Shown here: piece by piece, positions 21,310 to 35,560 of the stretch
Position numbering within the stretch: position 1 is the stretch's first letter
Layout of the letters: each line of letters opens with the position of its first letter
Assembly (NCBI GenBank): GCA_030062745.1
Contig: CP099840.1
Span: forward strand, 9,126,932 to 9,190,931
Direction: 5' to 3'
Source of the DNA: Capitulum mitella
Taxonomy: Eukaryota > Arthropoda > Thecostraca > Pollicipedomorpha > Pollicipedidae
DNA: 64,000 bases
Position numbers and translations under genes: made by a program
Notes under the pieces: generated by a model
Databases searched by the model: none
Seen by the model: the letters and a program-made list of their open reading frames with translations, nothing else
What the model was told of the DNA's origin: nothing

Positions 21310-24196
21310 CAGACAGTTTAAAGATAATTATACTCCACCCCACTTCAATAGTCCCTGATTTGCAAGGAATATGTATAAATGGAGTCTTCCTCGTCTTCCA
21401 TTCACACTAAGCCGATGAAATCGATTTGTATGCACTGGCGTATAGCATAGGGTGATTCCTAAAATTTAACACTTCTTATCACGGAGCAAGGCATTTCGGA
21501 AGAACGTTTTTGGCGACGTACCTACAAAAAGCAATCACATTTTGGTGCCTAGCAGTTGCGGTAGAAGCGCAGAATTTGCCGCCCAAGGGGAGGGCAATTG
21601 CATCATTGTCCCCCCCCTGCGCCCCTGGCTGCGCGCCTGCACGCAACAGAAACGAAACTGTAAGTGGAAACTGACGACGCCAAAGTGGCATTCCGGGATT
21701 TACCCACCGCTTGTCGAAAGTCTGCTGTCACAGACTGCATAAAATTTTGTATTTACATGAAGCGATGCCATAACATGGAAGAAAATAAATATCTAAACAT
21801 AGGTTTCAAAAATAGGGACGAGCATTTGGTTTTTTTGATGTTTATATTTCATACATGATTCATATATGATTTATATTCATATATGGTTTATCACTGCTTT
21901 CATTGGAATTTGTTGGGAGCTGACTGAGGTGGGCTGTTTTCGGTTCCTTTGTACATTTACACTATTGCTTTTAGCTGAAAGGTGGTACGTAGGTACCCAC
22001 CCCCTGGTCAAAGTTAGTCTGAGAAGTGCCCAGCAGTTTCAGGGCCTCTTTGGACTTTTGGGACAGAAACATTCTGAAGGCCATTGGGCTGGAACGCTCC
22101 ATGATGCCTTTATCCCGTAATCTATAAGGGAAACTGCCCAATCAGCGTCACACTGCCTAACTGCGGAACCCCTCATTGTTTGCTAATTGAGACAGCCGAT
22201 TGCCAAATAAAGAGTATTTTCTGAGAGAGACGGCACGACTGCAGATTTGATCCTTTCCTCTTCGTCCTTGGGCGGTGTTATAGGCGTAGGGTGTGTCCGT
22301 AAGGTTTCGGTGCAAGTTTGAAATAATTTTCCTGGCTACTGTCAGTCGTGTGTAACTGTGCTATCAATGCCGTGAAGCAAAACTAATCCTTTACAGTGTC
22401 CTCGTTGTGCAATTACGCTTCCGATCTGACCAAAGCAGAGGTGATATGAAGGCGTTTTTTTTTTTATCCGCTGGCTAGTTTTATTACGGTGCAGCCCTGA
22501 TTTGCCTTTTTTGTGCCACCATTTGCCAGGCCATATTGCGTCATTAGCACAATCTGGACAAGACTAAGTAACAGTGTATTGATGGTCGTTTCAGTGTTTC
22601 ATATGTGTCTGGGATCCATTTAAATGGAGAATCACAGGGGGAGGAAGAAGATTTAGGCTGTAGAGAGACACATTAGGAGTGAGGTAGATGCTTCGTCAGA
22701 GCCTCCTTGGGAGCGCTGCAGCCCGCACCCCCCCCCCAGCCCCCAACCCGCGGAGCCTGTTCAACCCCCCGCCGTCCACGCGGGCTGCGGAAACTAGTCT
22801 AAAACAGTTTTTCCTTTCACCATATAACCAACGCCCCAAAGTCTCGCAGACAGTCCCCAGGGCAAGAATCGTGGCGACACCCTTGGGCCTGCTATCAATC
22901 TTGCGGGTAAATTTTTTCAGATTTTGGTCAGTTCACTTGGAATGGTTCGCCGTTCACCACACTCACTGTGCCCTTAGGATCCAGGCGACCTCGCTGTGCC
23001 CTTTCCCCTTGGGTTATTTGGCCGTTATTGCAGGAGTTTGCTCCCTAGTCGACATGATGAAATAGACCATGGCAGGGGAAAGTGCACCCTTCTCAAACCC
23101 AAAACCTTCGTGATTTCGGCGACTTTGCTCCCACGTTTAGGAAATGCACGACTGTTTTATTTTCAGACTTGAGGCAAAGCATTTTTGATCACAAGAGGGG
23201 TATGGATCCCAAGCCCATCGGCTGCGCCAATATAGCCACCTCCCCGCATTCTGTCGGGATCCGAACACCTCTTCCCGTCTGTTGACAAGTGTTGGCAGGG
23301 AGAATTATAAGTGGAAATGTTCATAATATACATGATGGTGGTTCATTATCCCCTTTACCGCTGCAGAAGTACCTGGAACTCCCTATCACTTCTATGGTAG
23401 CGCAATTAGGCACATCATGTGGCGCAAATATGACAGTGTTACCCTAACTGCCATTTTTGCAGCGTTTTACCAGAAATCAAATGAAAAATAGTAGGCAAAC
23501 ACTGAAGTACTAAAACGCTTGATCTTCTGGTGGTCAAAAGAATAGAGAAGGCATATCAGAAGGAAATACGACATTTTTTTGCCATATCATAGCCACAGTA
23601 GCCCTTTTCGAAAAGGTTGCCCAAACTGGGCAGTTCCCCCTATGCATTTTTGCCCTGTAATTTGTTTGCAATTTTGTACTTCATAACTTTGCGAAAAAGT
23701 AAAATTTGGGGGACCAGATGGTTCCATGCCACACCCTAGGTTGGGGACATGCACTGTTAAAAGCTGGCGTGGCATACGACGCCAACTTTTGAAGCTGGTG
23801 TGGCGGAGGCCAAACCCATCCCACCGCATTCTCCCCCCATGCTTGACCTGACCGCAGGGCCCCGTCAAGACGGTCACCTTGCCGGCGGCTCGGCGGCGCC
23901 GTCTGTGTTCACGAGGACGTTCCATGCCGCTCCTCCGTTCACGGATAATCCTATTATGAGCTGAATTAAGCCGGCTATCCTGGCTATCCTTGACTGCGTT
24001 ACCGGGTGAAGGGAGGGTTGCCTGCCAAGGGTCCACCTGGCTCGGTAGATGGCTCTCTTCTCCACCGGCCACTGCGCTTGCCGGGACCCAATCGCGCCAA
24101 GCTTCGTTGCGCTCTCTGCGTTTGTTTCGCAGCAATGGTATGAACACTCCTACCGCCGACCGGCGGAGCTCAAAACTTGTATCGTGAACTCCGTGC

Positions 24197-24312
24197 AGTG
24201 CAGCTCACAGCCCGCTCCCTGAGTTCGGTCCGGCACAGCTCACAGCCCGCTCCCTGGGCTCCGTCTACTATAGCTCACGGCCATTCTCTAAGCTCCGCCT
24301 ACTATAGCTCGC
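24197..24312. repeat. ~35-bp tandem repeat, 3-4 copies
   Basis: AGCTCACAGCCCGCTCCCTG and variants (AGCTCACGGCCATTCTCTAAG, AGCTCGC) recur at about 24202, 24237, 24272 and 24306. A diverged minisatellite. Confidence 0.8.
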
Positions 24313-26658
24313 ATCCACATCCAGTCTATTCTTCAAGTTCCTTCCAAACTTCAAACACTCTTTCAGACACTTACTGTGGTTTTGTGGATTTGTCCAGCAT
24401 TCCGCCGTCATGGATTCTGTCCTGAGGACTGTCCGTTGTGATCTAATCGAAATCATTATCCTGCTATGCAGTTTACTTTTGGCGGTACACGTGCTTTTTA
24501 GCTGCAAATTAACCGCGTTCCGATGTCATTTGTCTGGTCACAGAGGCCACCAACAGAAAAGTCACTTTTTCTGTGAGTAATTTCGGTCAACAAAGCAGGG
24601 CAGAAAACGAGTTCAAAGATCAGGCATACCATGGACAGAGCCGGACTCTTGAATGTTGTGAACGATGCCATGCGAAAAAATGTCCAGTGATGATTAGACC
24701 CTGGGAGCTCTCTAAGATTGTTCTAAATGGAATGCAATGGAGTAAGGCAAAAACAAAACAGCCAAACAAAACAAATTGGAGCAAAATGCGCTGGTTTTAG
24801 CGGTACTTTTGGTTCGCTTCTCCTAACGCTTAGTTGGTCTATCAATTTAACTTTCGTCAGAAGAGGAAGGTTGATGCAATCCCCTGCGGCTTTCTTCGCT
24901 AGTTTCCCTGAAATGACAGCCCCGATCGTTCTGACATTTTACATGGCTAAGTTTTAGGCCTTTCAAAGCAATCTGCCAACGTTTGGGGTCAATACCCTCT
25001 TAGGTCACGCAGCCCTGAACCCTTTCTCGATGGTATGTCAAGGATAATCCTGATTGGCTACGGTCCGTCACCGTAAAACAAATTAAGTCTTCCACAGCAC
25101 TTATGTCTAATCTAATGAATGGTGCCATTCATAGTCATTCATAGTGATCTCCGCACCTGAGTCTTTACTTGAGTGAACATCGTCTTGGATTAAAATCATG
25201 AGTTAAAGTCAATGATCTTTTTTCGCCTTACATTTAACCCGGAGGGGCCATGAAGTAATCGAAATCACTGAGCTGCAGCGTGGCAGTGGTTTCAGTTCAT
25301 ATACACCGTCATTATTCATCCTGTGACCCCTCCAAAGTACCCGATATTGAATACGTACCATACAATCCAATGGACACCTGAATTGACTGGCACGACCTAC
25401 TATCGCCCGTAGGATCACTGTACGGATCAAAAGGACCAACCTTGGTATCATCATGTAGCCAAAAGACCACCCTTTATGTTCGTTCCACGATTCCGCAATG
25501 TACTTTACTTAGATGGTTATTGATTAAGTTTTATTGAGTACACGTAAGTGAAAGGGGTCGTTTTGTATTATAAAAAAACATATATTTCCACATACATGGG
25601 CATGCCCTCTAGCAGGATAAGTTACGACAAAGGTATGCCAGTTAATGCGGGAATAAGCGTTTGTTTAACAAAACCATTCTTTTTAATAACAAATACTCAG
25701 GAAAAGTTAATCAACGCTCATTTCTGCCTCGTTTTCTATCCCTTTAAGTTAAGGAATGGCTGGGGTCATACTAACCGACCCTGTATACTGTGGAAATTGG
25801 CCAAACCAGGCCAGATGACGATGGTTGGGCGTCGTCATTTGGCCTATTTCTTGCATTTGTACTTGGGCCTAACACAACTTAATGTTTGACTACTCGTAAA
25901 TTTATCATGCTGTGCCGAACGGGCGGTGATAAGAAATTTACAATAACACCGGATAACTGCTGCATTATTTGGTGAGTGGTTTCGCCATTACTTGAACGGT
26001 AACATTTTAACTATGCAGGGCATCAGAGCTTGGAATAACTTCGCACGATCCCAACTGACAATAAACTGTTGAATTGTGTCACCGAGCGTGGCTGTGTGAT
26101 TACTGGCATTTTCCTCAGAACGCACCGAGGTGTAAAAACATTACACAAGGATATTTTCCCCTAAACCTGTTTCTTGTGAGGATATTAACAACACGTTACT
26201 CAGGTAATCCCCATTTAACCATCGCGAAATGTCAGTACTATTCTTCAGGCGACATTCTGGTCCTCGCAGAAATGCGGGAAACAATTAAAAACCAATCGAA
26301 ATGGCTGCGTTAATCTCCATCTCCATCCAGACTATCTCACTGCGGTGGCTGGACTTTCAGGCCGGCGCCGTGCGGTGTTTTCCGCCGCGGCCCGCTCTCC
26401 GGCGATGCAGTGGTGGAATTTGCCGAATCCGGCTGTTGACCGCCGGCTCGGCGGCGCTCTGCAGCGACGCGTCAGTGCGGCGTCGAAGCGCCGCACCAAT
26501 AACATCGGCCTGCTCGGGCGTGGCGAACAACACGCCAGTCAGGAATGTGCGCGGAGGGCTGGCGCCGTCCGCAGTCGGCCGGGACTGGACTGCGCGCGCG
26601 AACCGTGCTGTCAGCGAGAGACTGCGCAGTGACACGGCCCGCCCTCCAGTCGCAGATG

Positions 26659-26721
26659 TTATCTCATGACCACAAGATATTATCTCATGACCACAAGACA
26701 TTATCTCATGACATATCTCAT
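26659..26721. repeat. 21-bp tandem repeat, 3 copies
   Basis: TTATCTCATGACCACAAGA followed by two variable bases occurs at 26659 and 26680, with a shortened third copy from 26701. Confidence 0.9.
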
Positions 26722-28206
26722 GGCAAAAAACATTTATGTGATGGTAATCATGATGTATGGGGCAAGTTCAGTGAATCGCAGTTCATACGCGTAAAGGATT
26801 GGATGGCTCCTGTATCCTGATTAGAATAGGATTGCTGGGGATATTGGAGACGCAATACCTGCCGTCAGCGTCAAGTAGTTTATTTTGGTCAGAGGAACAG
26901 TTGGACAGGGTTGCAGGACTACCACCTCAAGCAACAAAATGCAACGGCTTGCCAGAATTGTCCATGTTATATTGCTGAAATATACCTTTTAGATCCCTGC
27001 CACATAACACGGATTTCTGGGCGATTCTTTTAATCCTGCCCTGTGTCCGTGACGCGTCCACATGGGTCAGATTGGACAGGTGGTTTGACCACGTGGTGTC
27101 TGTACGCCCCAAAACACGGTCAAAAGGGACGCACTTGCAGCTCGTGACGCTGAAGCATCCAACCCCAGCCATCGGACTTGGAGCGCGTCAGATCATCTTC
27201 GACTGAGCTCCCTTCATCTCCGCTTCAGTGTGGCTGCATGGCGGACAGAGTTAACCGCCCTTTCATAGAGCCTGGCTTTCATCATATTCGGAGAAGAACG
27301 GTCCGATTAGACCCTGGCTGCTCGCCGAACACCGTACAGTTATTTTCGGAGAACGAGCAGCGGTCTCCAGAGATTCGCCAGACGCTTTGTCCAAACCATT
27401 ACACGGTTAATTTTGGCAGTGAACGTGCCTCCGAAGGTGAAAGTGAGCCGTGCGCAAAAACCAGAAGTTATTGAAAAATGTTTGTGACGTAGAAAATTTT
27501 GGTTTGAGACAAACGCTGTACGCATATAGGTGTCCATATATGCATTAGCTTCTGAACGGCTGCAACTTGTTTGCCTTTTATGCATTGCTTTGCTTGTGGG
27601 AAACGCAAGTTTTTGACGATTTTAGTCTGAACCAAATGAATATTATGATCCATTGCCATTTGTCCCCCGAAAACCAATTTCCTGACCTTTTCTGTTTGCA
27701 CTGGACCACTTGCTTGACGGTATTCAACACTTCAGTAATTGTATTTGATACACGTATGCACTTCTGTACTTTGTGATGTCGGTTACGCTTCAGTACTTCC
27801 TATTAGAAATGTATTGATCGGCCCCATGCTGAACGGCGGTACAATGTTCATGACATTCGACCTGACTCAAAATTTACGTTTCTGAGACTAATTAGCCTGA
27901 TTAACGTCAAGCTCCAGTTGAACTCGTGAGAGCAGTCCGGGCGGGCCCGTAACAGTGGGCTGTCGTCGATGGCCGGCTCGGTTCGGAACGGTGAGCTGCA
28001 CCCGTGCAGACAACATCGAAGGGAGCTTCGCAGTCCAAGTTCGAAGTGCCAGTTCAGGGTGCCTTTTTTATGCTGCATTGTTGAAAACGCGATTATCAAG
28101 GTATCCATGGTGCCTAACTGTTCAGCTGTTTTCCGGCATGGGCATGCGATGATAATGAAACAAAATCAACAGCCATAGCTGCCACCATCAAGCTTCTTTA
28201 CCGACG

Positions 28207-28207
<1 letters not shown>

Positions 28208-28249
<42 letters not shown>

Positions 28250-28258
28250 TAGAGAGAA
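28208..28258. repeat. (GA)n microsatellite
   Basis: About 18 GA dinucleotides followed by GATA-type interruptions. Confidence 0.95.
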
Positions 28259-28937
28259 ACCATACACCGTAGCGGGTCTTGTGCGGTGTGCTTACTTTTT
28301 CACTAAATTTTTGTCCACAGGTCAAGTTGGCCTCAGTCAGCTGGTGCAAACCAAAGGGAGGACCCGCCCCCCCCCCCGGCCCGCATTTTTGTGAAAACCA
28401 TTGCACATCGTCCTCCCAGCAGGCGGTTTTCGTATGATTTCAGTTCACACTGAACTCCCCCTTAAGAAAATCCTGGTTGAGCCCTGCCCCATTCCAACGA
28501 TCAACGCCTTGCTGGAACAGTATCAGTGAGTATTCGAGCTCATGTCCAATCCTGACCATGCCAATTTATGCTTTGATCGGTAAACAACCACCCTGTCCGA
28601 AGGCATAGCTGCACGCCCCCTCCCCAAATCGTCCACCTCACAGGATCACAGCAGACATGGTCGTCACAGTGTATTTAAAATAGGCTGGGGACCTCTACCT
28701 ATACGAAGTCACTAAAATCGAGACGTGTAACAGACACAGTACCACTGTGCAATACACGAAGTATGATTCCGACATTTTGTCTAAAATTCTCTGCTGCCGG
28801 CGACGCCATTTGCACAGTGCCTTCCGCTGAGGCGGATCCAGGATTTCGTCATGGAGGGGTCACGCAGCATTGCTGTGCCCTCTGAAACTTGGCCCCCCCA
28901 AGAACTCGGGTTTCGGGCACTTCATTTTTAGGTTTTC

Positions 28938-30155
28938 TTGATCCTATTCCCGGAGGGCTAGACGATATGGTCGATTCCCGGCAGGGGGGGGGCGGATTCG
29001 GCCCCCCATGAGATCTCGAGAACTACTCGTCCGATTTCATCGCAACAAACGGCAATCGATTGGCCATGACGTGAACTACATTTTTACAAACAGAAATTTT
29101 CAAAATTTTGAAATGTGTGGATACAGGGGGCAAAAATGTCAAAATGGGGGGTACTTTTGGACTTCTTATAACTCCGTTGTTTATGGACTGAATTCAGTGA
29201 AACTGGCTTGAAAGGAGAGATTATGGATAAGGCTTTTACCATGGGTACATAAATCTGAAATTTTGAGAAAATTCATGCAGGCTTTCATAGGGATTTCAAA
29301 AATAGGAGGATTAGTTTTCTAACAACTGAATGAACAAAAGAGGCAAACACCCTTTTTTGGCTTCTGCTAGTCATGTTATGCTAAAGAAGTACAAATCGCA
29401 TCACAATGTTTGTATAATGTTAGCATAGGCGGTGCCAGGAACATGAAAAAGGGGAAACTGTCAAAGCCACCCGTTCTTCAGATCAACTTGTGACCTTTGA
29501 CCTTAAATGATCTCCAGTGATCTTGAAGCCACTCGGAATGATCTGGTGTGTATTTAATGTTATCTGTAAACGTATTCAATCATTTGAATTCACTCTATTT
29601 CAAAAATTTCATTTTATGGCTATTGCGATATAGGGTACGCTCACTGACATTTTAGGTCATAGCTCCGTGACCCAACCTGATATTAAGCTGAAACTTGGTA
29701 CACAAGTAGAGGGCACAGTTCTACGTCACATACGTTCCAGGTTTGGCATTTGAAAAAACGGCACCAAAATTATTGCAAAAACCAAATTTTGACTTTTGGC
29801 CTTGACCTGACCTTGTCAAATGACCTCAGATGAACAAAATTACATCTTCACATTGCCCAATTTATTTGCTATACATCCATATAACGTTTTAAGTTCTATC
29901 TTAAGAACTCTGTTTTTGGCAGACAATTTCCTTTTACCCTGAACATGGCCAAAAATGACCTGAGGTGCCTCCCAAAAACGTTGCCTGGCTCCGCCCCTGA
30001 GAAAAATAGAATTCTGAAATTTTGTCACGGTTTGTAGAAAAAATAGCTAGGAAAAGTGACCAAGTTTCGTGAAGCTGCGTTAAAAAACCTGTAATTGGCA
30101 AGCAAAAAACCCGAGGAGGGCGGATTCGGCCCCCCCCTGCCGGGAAGAGGGTTAA
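28938..30155. mobile_element. TTAA-flanked non-autonomous element, family C copy 1
   Basis: The left end is TTGATCCTATTCCCGGAGGG and the right end is CCGGGAAGAGGGTTAA, so the termini are inverted (TTAA-CCCTCTTCCCGG). An inner inverted block GGGGGCGGATTCGGCCCCCC occurs near both ends. It aligns over its length with 53442-54644. There are no long frames. It carries TGACCTTTGACCT and other TGACCT half-sites. A piggyBac-type MITE is inferred from TTAA and CCC termini. Confidence 0.78.
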
Positions 30156-31344
30156 TGCGGGAAACTTCCTGGGCGCAACCGTGAACGGCTAGACATAGTA
30201 TATAGGTGCATACAGGAAACGTGTTCAGTTTCCGCGGACCCTAGTGGATCCAGCCATTTTGAGGCAAGGCATTTCGAAGAATATAGGACAAACTGAGTTA
30301 AAAGTTGGCTGCTAAATACCATTACAATAAGGCACAATATTTGATCCGAATGGCTAGCTATCGGTATGTGTGGCGCAACGGCACAAAAGTCGCATTTTGT
30401 AGGTTGCTGATCTTACAGGAAATGGTTAATAGGAAACGCAGTAACTTTTACTCGAATTCAAAATCGTAACGACTCAAATAACATTGAATGACGCGAATAT
30501 TGGCATGTCGCTGCCTGGATCGCGTAACAATACTTGATTTATGAGTCGTTACAATGAGAATAAGCAAATATTGTGCTGCATGCTTTGATCACAACGAAGA
30601 AGTGCGAAGATTGCTTACATTCGAACTGTGTTACGCATGTGAATCCAGCCATGCATGAGTAAGTTGGGCGTCACAGTTCAGCAACCGAGGCAAATGAAAT
30701 ATACTGCGCCACCGCCGTCGCGTAAAATTATCTTAGGCATTCCAACGCAAGAAATTCTTCGGAATATGCGGTATCGCTACCTGCGGCAAAGCCGCCAAGG
30801 AAAATCGTCATCTTGCAGAGCTCGGATTTTTGTACCTAAAATTATTTGTTCATCATGCCCGTACCCAAGGGAGCACGCACACTTTTCTTCAAGCGAAGAC
30901 ACTTATTAACTGTTGCTGTCCTGAAAGGCATGTTTTTCATCAACGTAGCAGCAAAAGGCTGTCCTCGACCTCCATAAGTTTTTGTCTTTGCTTGCTATAC
31001 CACTTACACCAAAATTTTTGCATCTTAGCTAAAGATGTTTCATGTCTATCTTCACAGTTTTACTCTGATGGCATCGAACAATATCAGTAACTTTGCATCT
31101 TTGGTTGACATCCAAATATTTTGATGTAAATGTTTCAATTACGAACGTCAACAAGGAAAAATTCAGGTCTAGAGCAGATCCCAAATGCTTAATGAAGGTA
31201 GTGAACAGATTCAAGATTTCGCCAAGGTGGATGGGGGAGGGGAGGACGCGACGGTCAACGTCGGACCCCTTCCTGGCCAGCCCCCCCCCCCCTATTTTTT
31301 ACGCTTCAGATTTCCAGAAGAGTAAAATTTTTAGAACTTGGTCA
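30156..31344. other. No gene recognised
   Basis: AT-rich DNA with only short chance frames and no repeat I could define. Confidence 0.4.
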
Positions 31345-32650
31345 GGGAGCTCCGTCTCATAGGCTCCGTCTCAGGGCTGTCCGTATGACGGAGGCGAATT
31401 TAAGGTTTCATGTACGGGTAATGGTCGGGGCTGGCTACTTCGCAACCGACTCAGAGCGCGTCTCCCACTTGAATTTCCCTCCAAATTTCAAGAAAGTTGT
31501 TTCATGAACTTAGCCTACATTTCCAAGGTCCTGCAATTCCCTGAGACGTCTCAGGGTTTAATAGTTTCAGGAGCTCCTCTGGTTTCCTCAGTGGCCCCTA
31601 TAGCTAGTGACCGCTAATTAGCAGTCTGATAGGCCCTGTATAGAAGTCTCAGTGGACCCCTGTTGTCTTACGCTGCCCTTTTGCTGTATCTGGGGAACTT
31701 TTTTGCCGTCTCAGGGGCCCTCTAGCGGTTACAAAAATGGGCCTCTGAAAGTCTCCGGCGGTCCCCATGGCTGTATAAGGGGTCTTCCTCTGTGACATGG
31801 GGTATATGCGGCAGTCTTAGGGCCCCTCTAGCCGTATCAGGGGCCTCTGTTGAGGCTTCAGGGGCATCACTCTCAGAGAGACCTTTTCTGTGCCAGGAGC
31901 CCGCCTAACACACTCGGAGGCCCTCTGGTCGTCCAGGGCCATCCATACCGTCTTAGAGGCCCTCTTACCGCCTTTGCCCTCGCATGAGCCCCTCTGGCCT
32001 TTTAAGCAGTCTCAGGGGACCTCTGCTGTCCAGGGACCCATCTTGCAGTTCAAGGACTTTCCCGGGGTCCACGCCCTCACCAAGAACCTCAGATTTTCAA
32101 AGGAAAAACAAATAGCATAGTCCATTTGGGATCCCTCTTGAGGTTGAGAAGGAAACCAATAAATCCTTGACCAGATGGCCTCTCTGGATGGCCAGCCGCA
32201 AGCCATCCTAGGCACCATCTTAAGGTTTTGCCGTCCCAGGAGCCCCTCTGGCACAGTTAGCGGTATCATGATCCCTTTGCTTTGTTAGGGACCCCTCGCG
32301 GTCTCAGGAACTCTTGGGGAGTTTCAGGGGCCCTACTGTCTATTTTAGAGACCATGTTGCTGTCTCAGTGTCTCATTAACCCTCCCTCTGACTGAATCAG
32401 GAAACTTCATATTTTCACACAGGTCCATGAAGCCCATTCGGTGTCCATGGACCTGGATTCGGGGTTTGAAATTCCACGGGTGCCTATGTCGTCCAAGGGA
32501 CTCAGTCATCTTTGCCGTCTTTGGGGCCCCATGACCCTTCTGTCGGTCTCAGGGGCACTCTTCCGTCTTGGGAGGCTGTCACGGTCTCACGGACTCTGAG
32601 ACTTTCAGGAGCCTATTTATATCCGTCTCAGGGGCCATGTAACCCTCCCG
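31345..32650. repeat. Degenerate satellite built on a GTCTCAGGGGCC-like word
   Basis: The words (C/G)GTCTCAGG, GGGGCC and CCCCTCTGG recur dozens of times at irregular spacing of roughly 30-45 bp, e.g. at 31351, 31368, 31549, 31709, 32009 and 32305. Units are strongly diverged, with insertions and deletions. No coding frame follows the repetition. Confidence 0.65.
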
Positions 32651-34159
32651 GAGGATCCCCTGGCCACATCAGTGGCCTCATATGCTCTTAAAACGAGGGG
32701 CCTCCAGGCTACATGCTCCAGTTCCCTCCTTGGCCATCGAGTGGCCTCACATTGTCCTAAAACAAGGGAACAAAAAAACAGTGCAAAAAAGTGCCCCCTC
32801 TGGATTCGCCCCCGGACATCCGATGGCCTCAGACTGGAAGAAGAGGACTAATGCGAGGACAGAACTTTTCCAAAATTATGGGGGATGTAAACGTCATTTT
32901 GAGGCACAAACTTTCCATGCATCATCATCAGCGACACGTTATTTGTCGTGAAATCGGGGATGCAGAGCATCTAGTTTCCCAACGCACATAATTAAAGGGA
33001 ATGTTCCACCTTAGCACACGTTTTCTACCCAGGTATACGAATTATAGCACACAATTTTAGAGGTCGCTCTGTAATATACATCGTGCCACAAAACTCTGCA
33101 CCTGTGAGGGTTCAAAACCATTTCTGTGGTTTTCCGTGTGTCCTGTTCAACTTTTTTCCATTTATCATTGGAGGACGGTGTCACCCGCTGGCGCTGGCCA
33201 ACGAACGTTTACGTTCATATTGTATCAGTGAATGACTACGGAAAGAGTTTCTACATAATTAAATTTCCTGAAGCTGCTACAATTTCTTTAAGAAAATAGG
33301 TATCAAAAGCTTCATCGGCGACATTTTTTATATCAACCACGTCTGCGGATTTATGAAAAACTGGTAAATATGGAACCTGCAAGCTGCAATGCGCAAAACT
33401 GGCAAAAAATGCAATAGAAAAGTCTGCCTTTTCCTTGAGAGATAACATCTGTATCTGAGACCTAAAAGTACCTGAAAACCGCGTCTATAGTTCGTGAGTT
33501 TTGTGGTTTGGGTGTAGGGGAGAGTGGGGAGAATTGGGAAGCAGGAGGATTGGGACACGACGGACAAAAATATTTAGACGCCGGAAAATGTCAGTTTTTC
33601 AGCACAGATCATATTTTTCTGCAAAAGGCAATGCCGCATGATGGTCTACTTTCCTGTTCATGCGATGCTGGAACTTGTATAACAGGTAAACTGAAAATAT
33701 TGGTTTTTAGGTTTTACTTTAAGTTATCTGAGTGGTTAAATCGTCTCATCAAACATGGCAAATACAGATGACGTAATAGCTACGACTGTCGTGTATTTAC
33801 CAGTACATAAGAAGAGTCTGCAACACTTCCGTTAACCTGTGCAGCGTGCGATGAATATGGCTACAGTTATTCAGGAAAATTGGGACAAGTGTTCCAACTC
33901 TCCTGCATCCTCATGCAGGAGAACTGGGACAAGTTTCCCAGTTCTCCTGCATGGGTCCCAGTTCTCCTCGGGGAGGGATGGGCAAATCTATGGCCCACTG
34001 GGTGGGACTGGGAGCTAAATTCAGTTCCTTTGCCCATTTATTATGAAAACCCTCACTCAGGCCCCAGGAATTACGAAGGTAAACTTCTCATTATTCGATG
34101 CTGTTATTTATTCGTGTTAACTACAATTATGAACTTGTGTTGTTTAACTTTTCAGGAAA
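32651..34159. other. No gene recognised; upstream of the pogo-like remnant
   Basis: Contains a short hairpin at about 33900-33922 (CTCCTGCAT / ATGCAGGAG) with further copies of the CCCAGTTCTCCTGCAT word to 33970. It may belong to the flank of the pogo-like element that follows. Confidence 0.4.
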
Positions 34160-34306
34160 ATGCCTAAACACTGCCAAAGGGAAGAAAAAGGTTATGGTGA
34201 GGTTCTGCATGAAGTTATGTGTATCGCAGCTGAAGAAATATTTGGTAACAGGCTTACCATTAGGCAAGCTGGTAAGGCCAATAACATAAGCAGAAGTCGT
34301 CTGGCA

Positions 34307-34576
34307 GCAGGCACGTAGCCAGGATTTTCCTCAGGGGGCAGGGGCCAAATGTCAAATTTTGTCATATGCCACTGACATATGACAAAATTGATATGAAAAA
34401 GCAGCAATTTCATGTAATTAATATCATATTAAACGCACAGGAAAACATGATATTTGATTTTGCAAGTTATATATGATCACTATTTCGTGTTCGTGCTAAA
34501 TCGACATATATCTAATGTAGACCTCCTGGCTCAAGGGGGGGCATGGCTCCCATGGCCCCACTTTAGCTACGTCCCT
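34307..34576. mobile_element. hAT-like MITE 1, inserted in the transposase pseudogene
   Basis: A 270-bp insert with imperfect inverted ends, GCAGGCACGTAGCCAGGA and (reverse complement) ATAGGGACGTAGCTAAAG. It is flanked by an 8-bp near-duplication, GTCTGGCA on the left and ATCTGGCA on the right. It interrupts the frame between the two HTH segments. The 8-bp duplication indicates the hAT superfamily. Confidence 0.75.
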
Positions 34577-35560
34577 ATCTGGCAAGGTGCGTGAAAAGAT
34601 ACCAAGACGATCACCAAAGCCAACTCGAGCCAAATCATATTCACCTCAAGCTTTTCAGCGCAGATGAAGAAAAACGCTTGCAAGCTGCCTCCTCACCTGT
34701 TCACAGACTCCCTACGGACTTTCCACGAAGCAGGCGCACGAGACGGCGCTCCAAATGGCAGAAACACAATGGCAAACAGATGCCAGCCGCTTGGAAATCC
34801 GAGAAGATGCCGCGTTCTTGCAGCGGCAAGGTAGCCTCTCACTTCGAATTCCCGAGGGAGCATCGTTAGCTCGTGCTGCAGCCTTTAAAAGACATGACGT
34901 GAACATGTTTTTTTGGAAACATGGAAGATATCTTGAAGAAGAGGGGACGAGTGGGCACGCGTCATTAATCTGGACGAAGCCGGATTTACCACAGTACAGA
35001 AAGTTTCCAAATTGGCCGCAGAGAAAGGGGCGAAAATGTTGGCCACGTCACATCGACCGAGAGGTCAGCTGATGACTATGTGCACTATTATGATTGAAAC
35101 GGGAGGTTTTCTGCCACTTGCGAACGTGTTCCGCAGGGAAATCTTCCCAGACATCCTGACGTCGGGCGTTCCGGACGGCTCCCTTGGGCTAGTGCATGAG
35201 AGCGGCTGGATGACGCTAGAAAACTTCGAGAAGGTCCTTGACCACATCATCGACCACACCTGTGTGTTTCAGCGGAACCTCTTTGTTGTTGCCCTCGACA
35301 ACCATGGAAGCCATCTTGCTCTGTCGACCTTGGAGAAGGCGAAGAGCAATGGGTTCATTTGGCGACTCTACCGCCACATACGTCTCACAAACTCCAGCCG
35401 CTTGATTGATCCAGTGAGAGAGCACTTCGGCAAACTCATCTTCAACTGGAGCATGAAGCATGCAGGATGGCCAGTGACACTACCAGATGGCTGAATGGAT
35501 GGCCAGCGCCTTCACGCGGGCAGCTGCGCCGATGAATCGCATCGATGATGCGTTCTGGCT

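Larger units (their letters stand above)
21310..28937. other. No gene recognised; short repeats only
   Basis: Several frames of 80-190 codons exist (for example 22688-23065 on +, 23587-24147 on -, 26357-26701 on -), but none shows a known domain or splice context. GC-rich islands at 23.87-24.15 and 26.35-26.64 kb stand out from AT-rich surroundings. A possible hAT-type MITE terminus (GGCGGATCCAGGATTT) is at about 28831. Confidence 0.4.

Noticed and set aside
23587..24147. 186-codon minus-strand frame
   Set aside because: No recognisable domain, Arg-rich, in a GC-rich island, and no splice or promoter context. Not reported as a gene.
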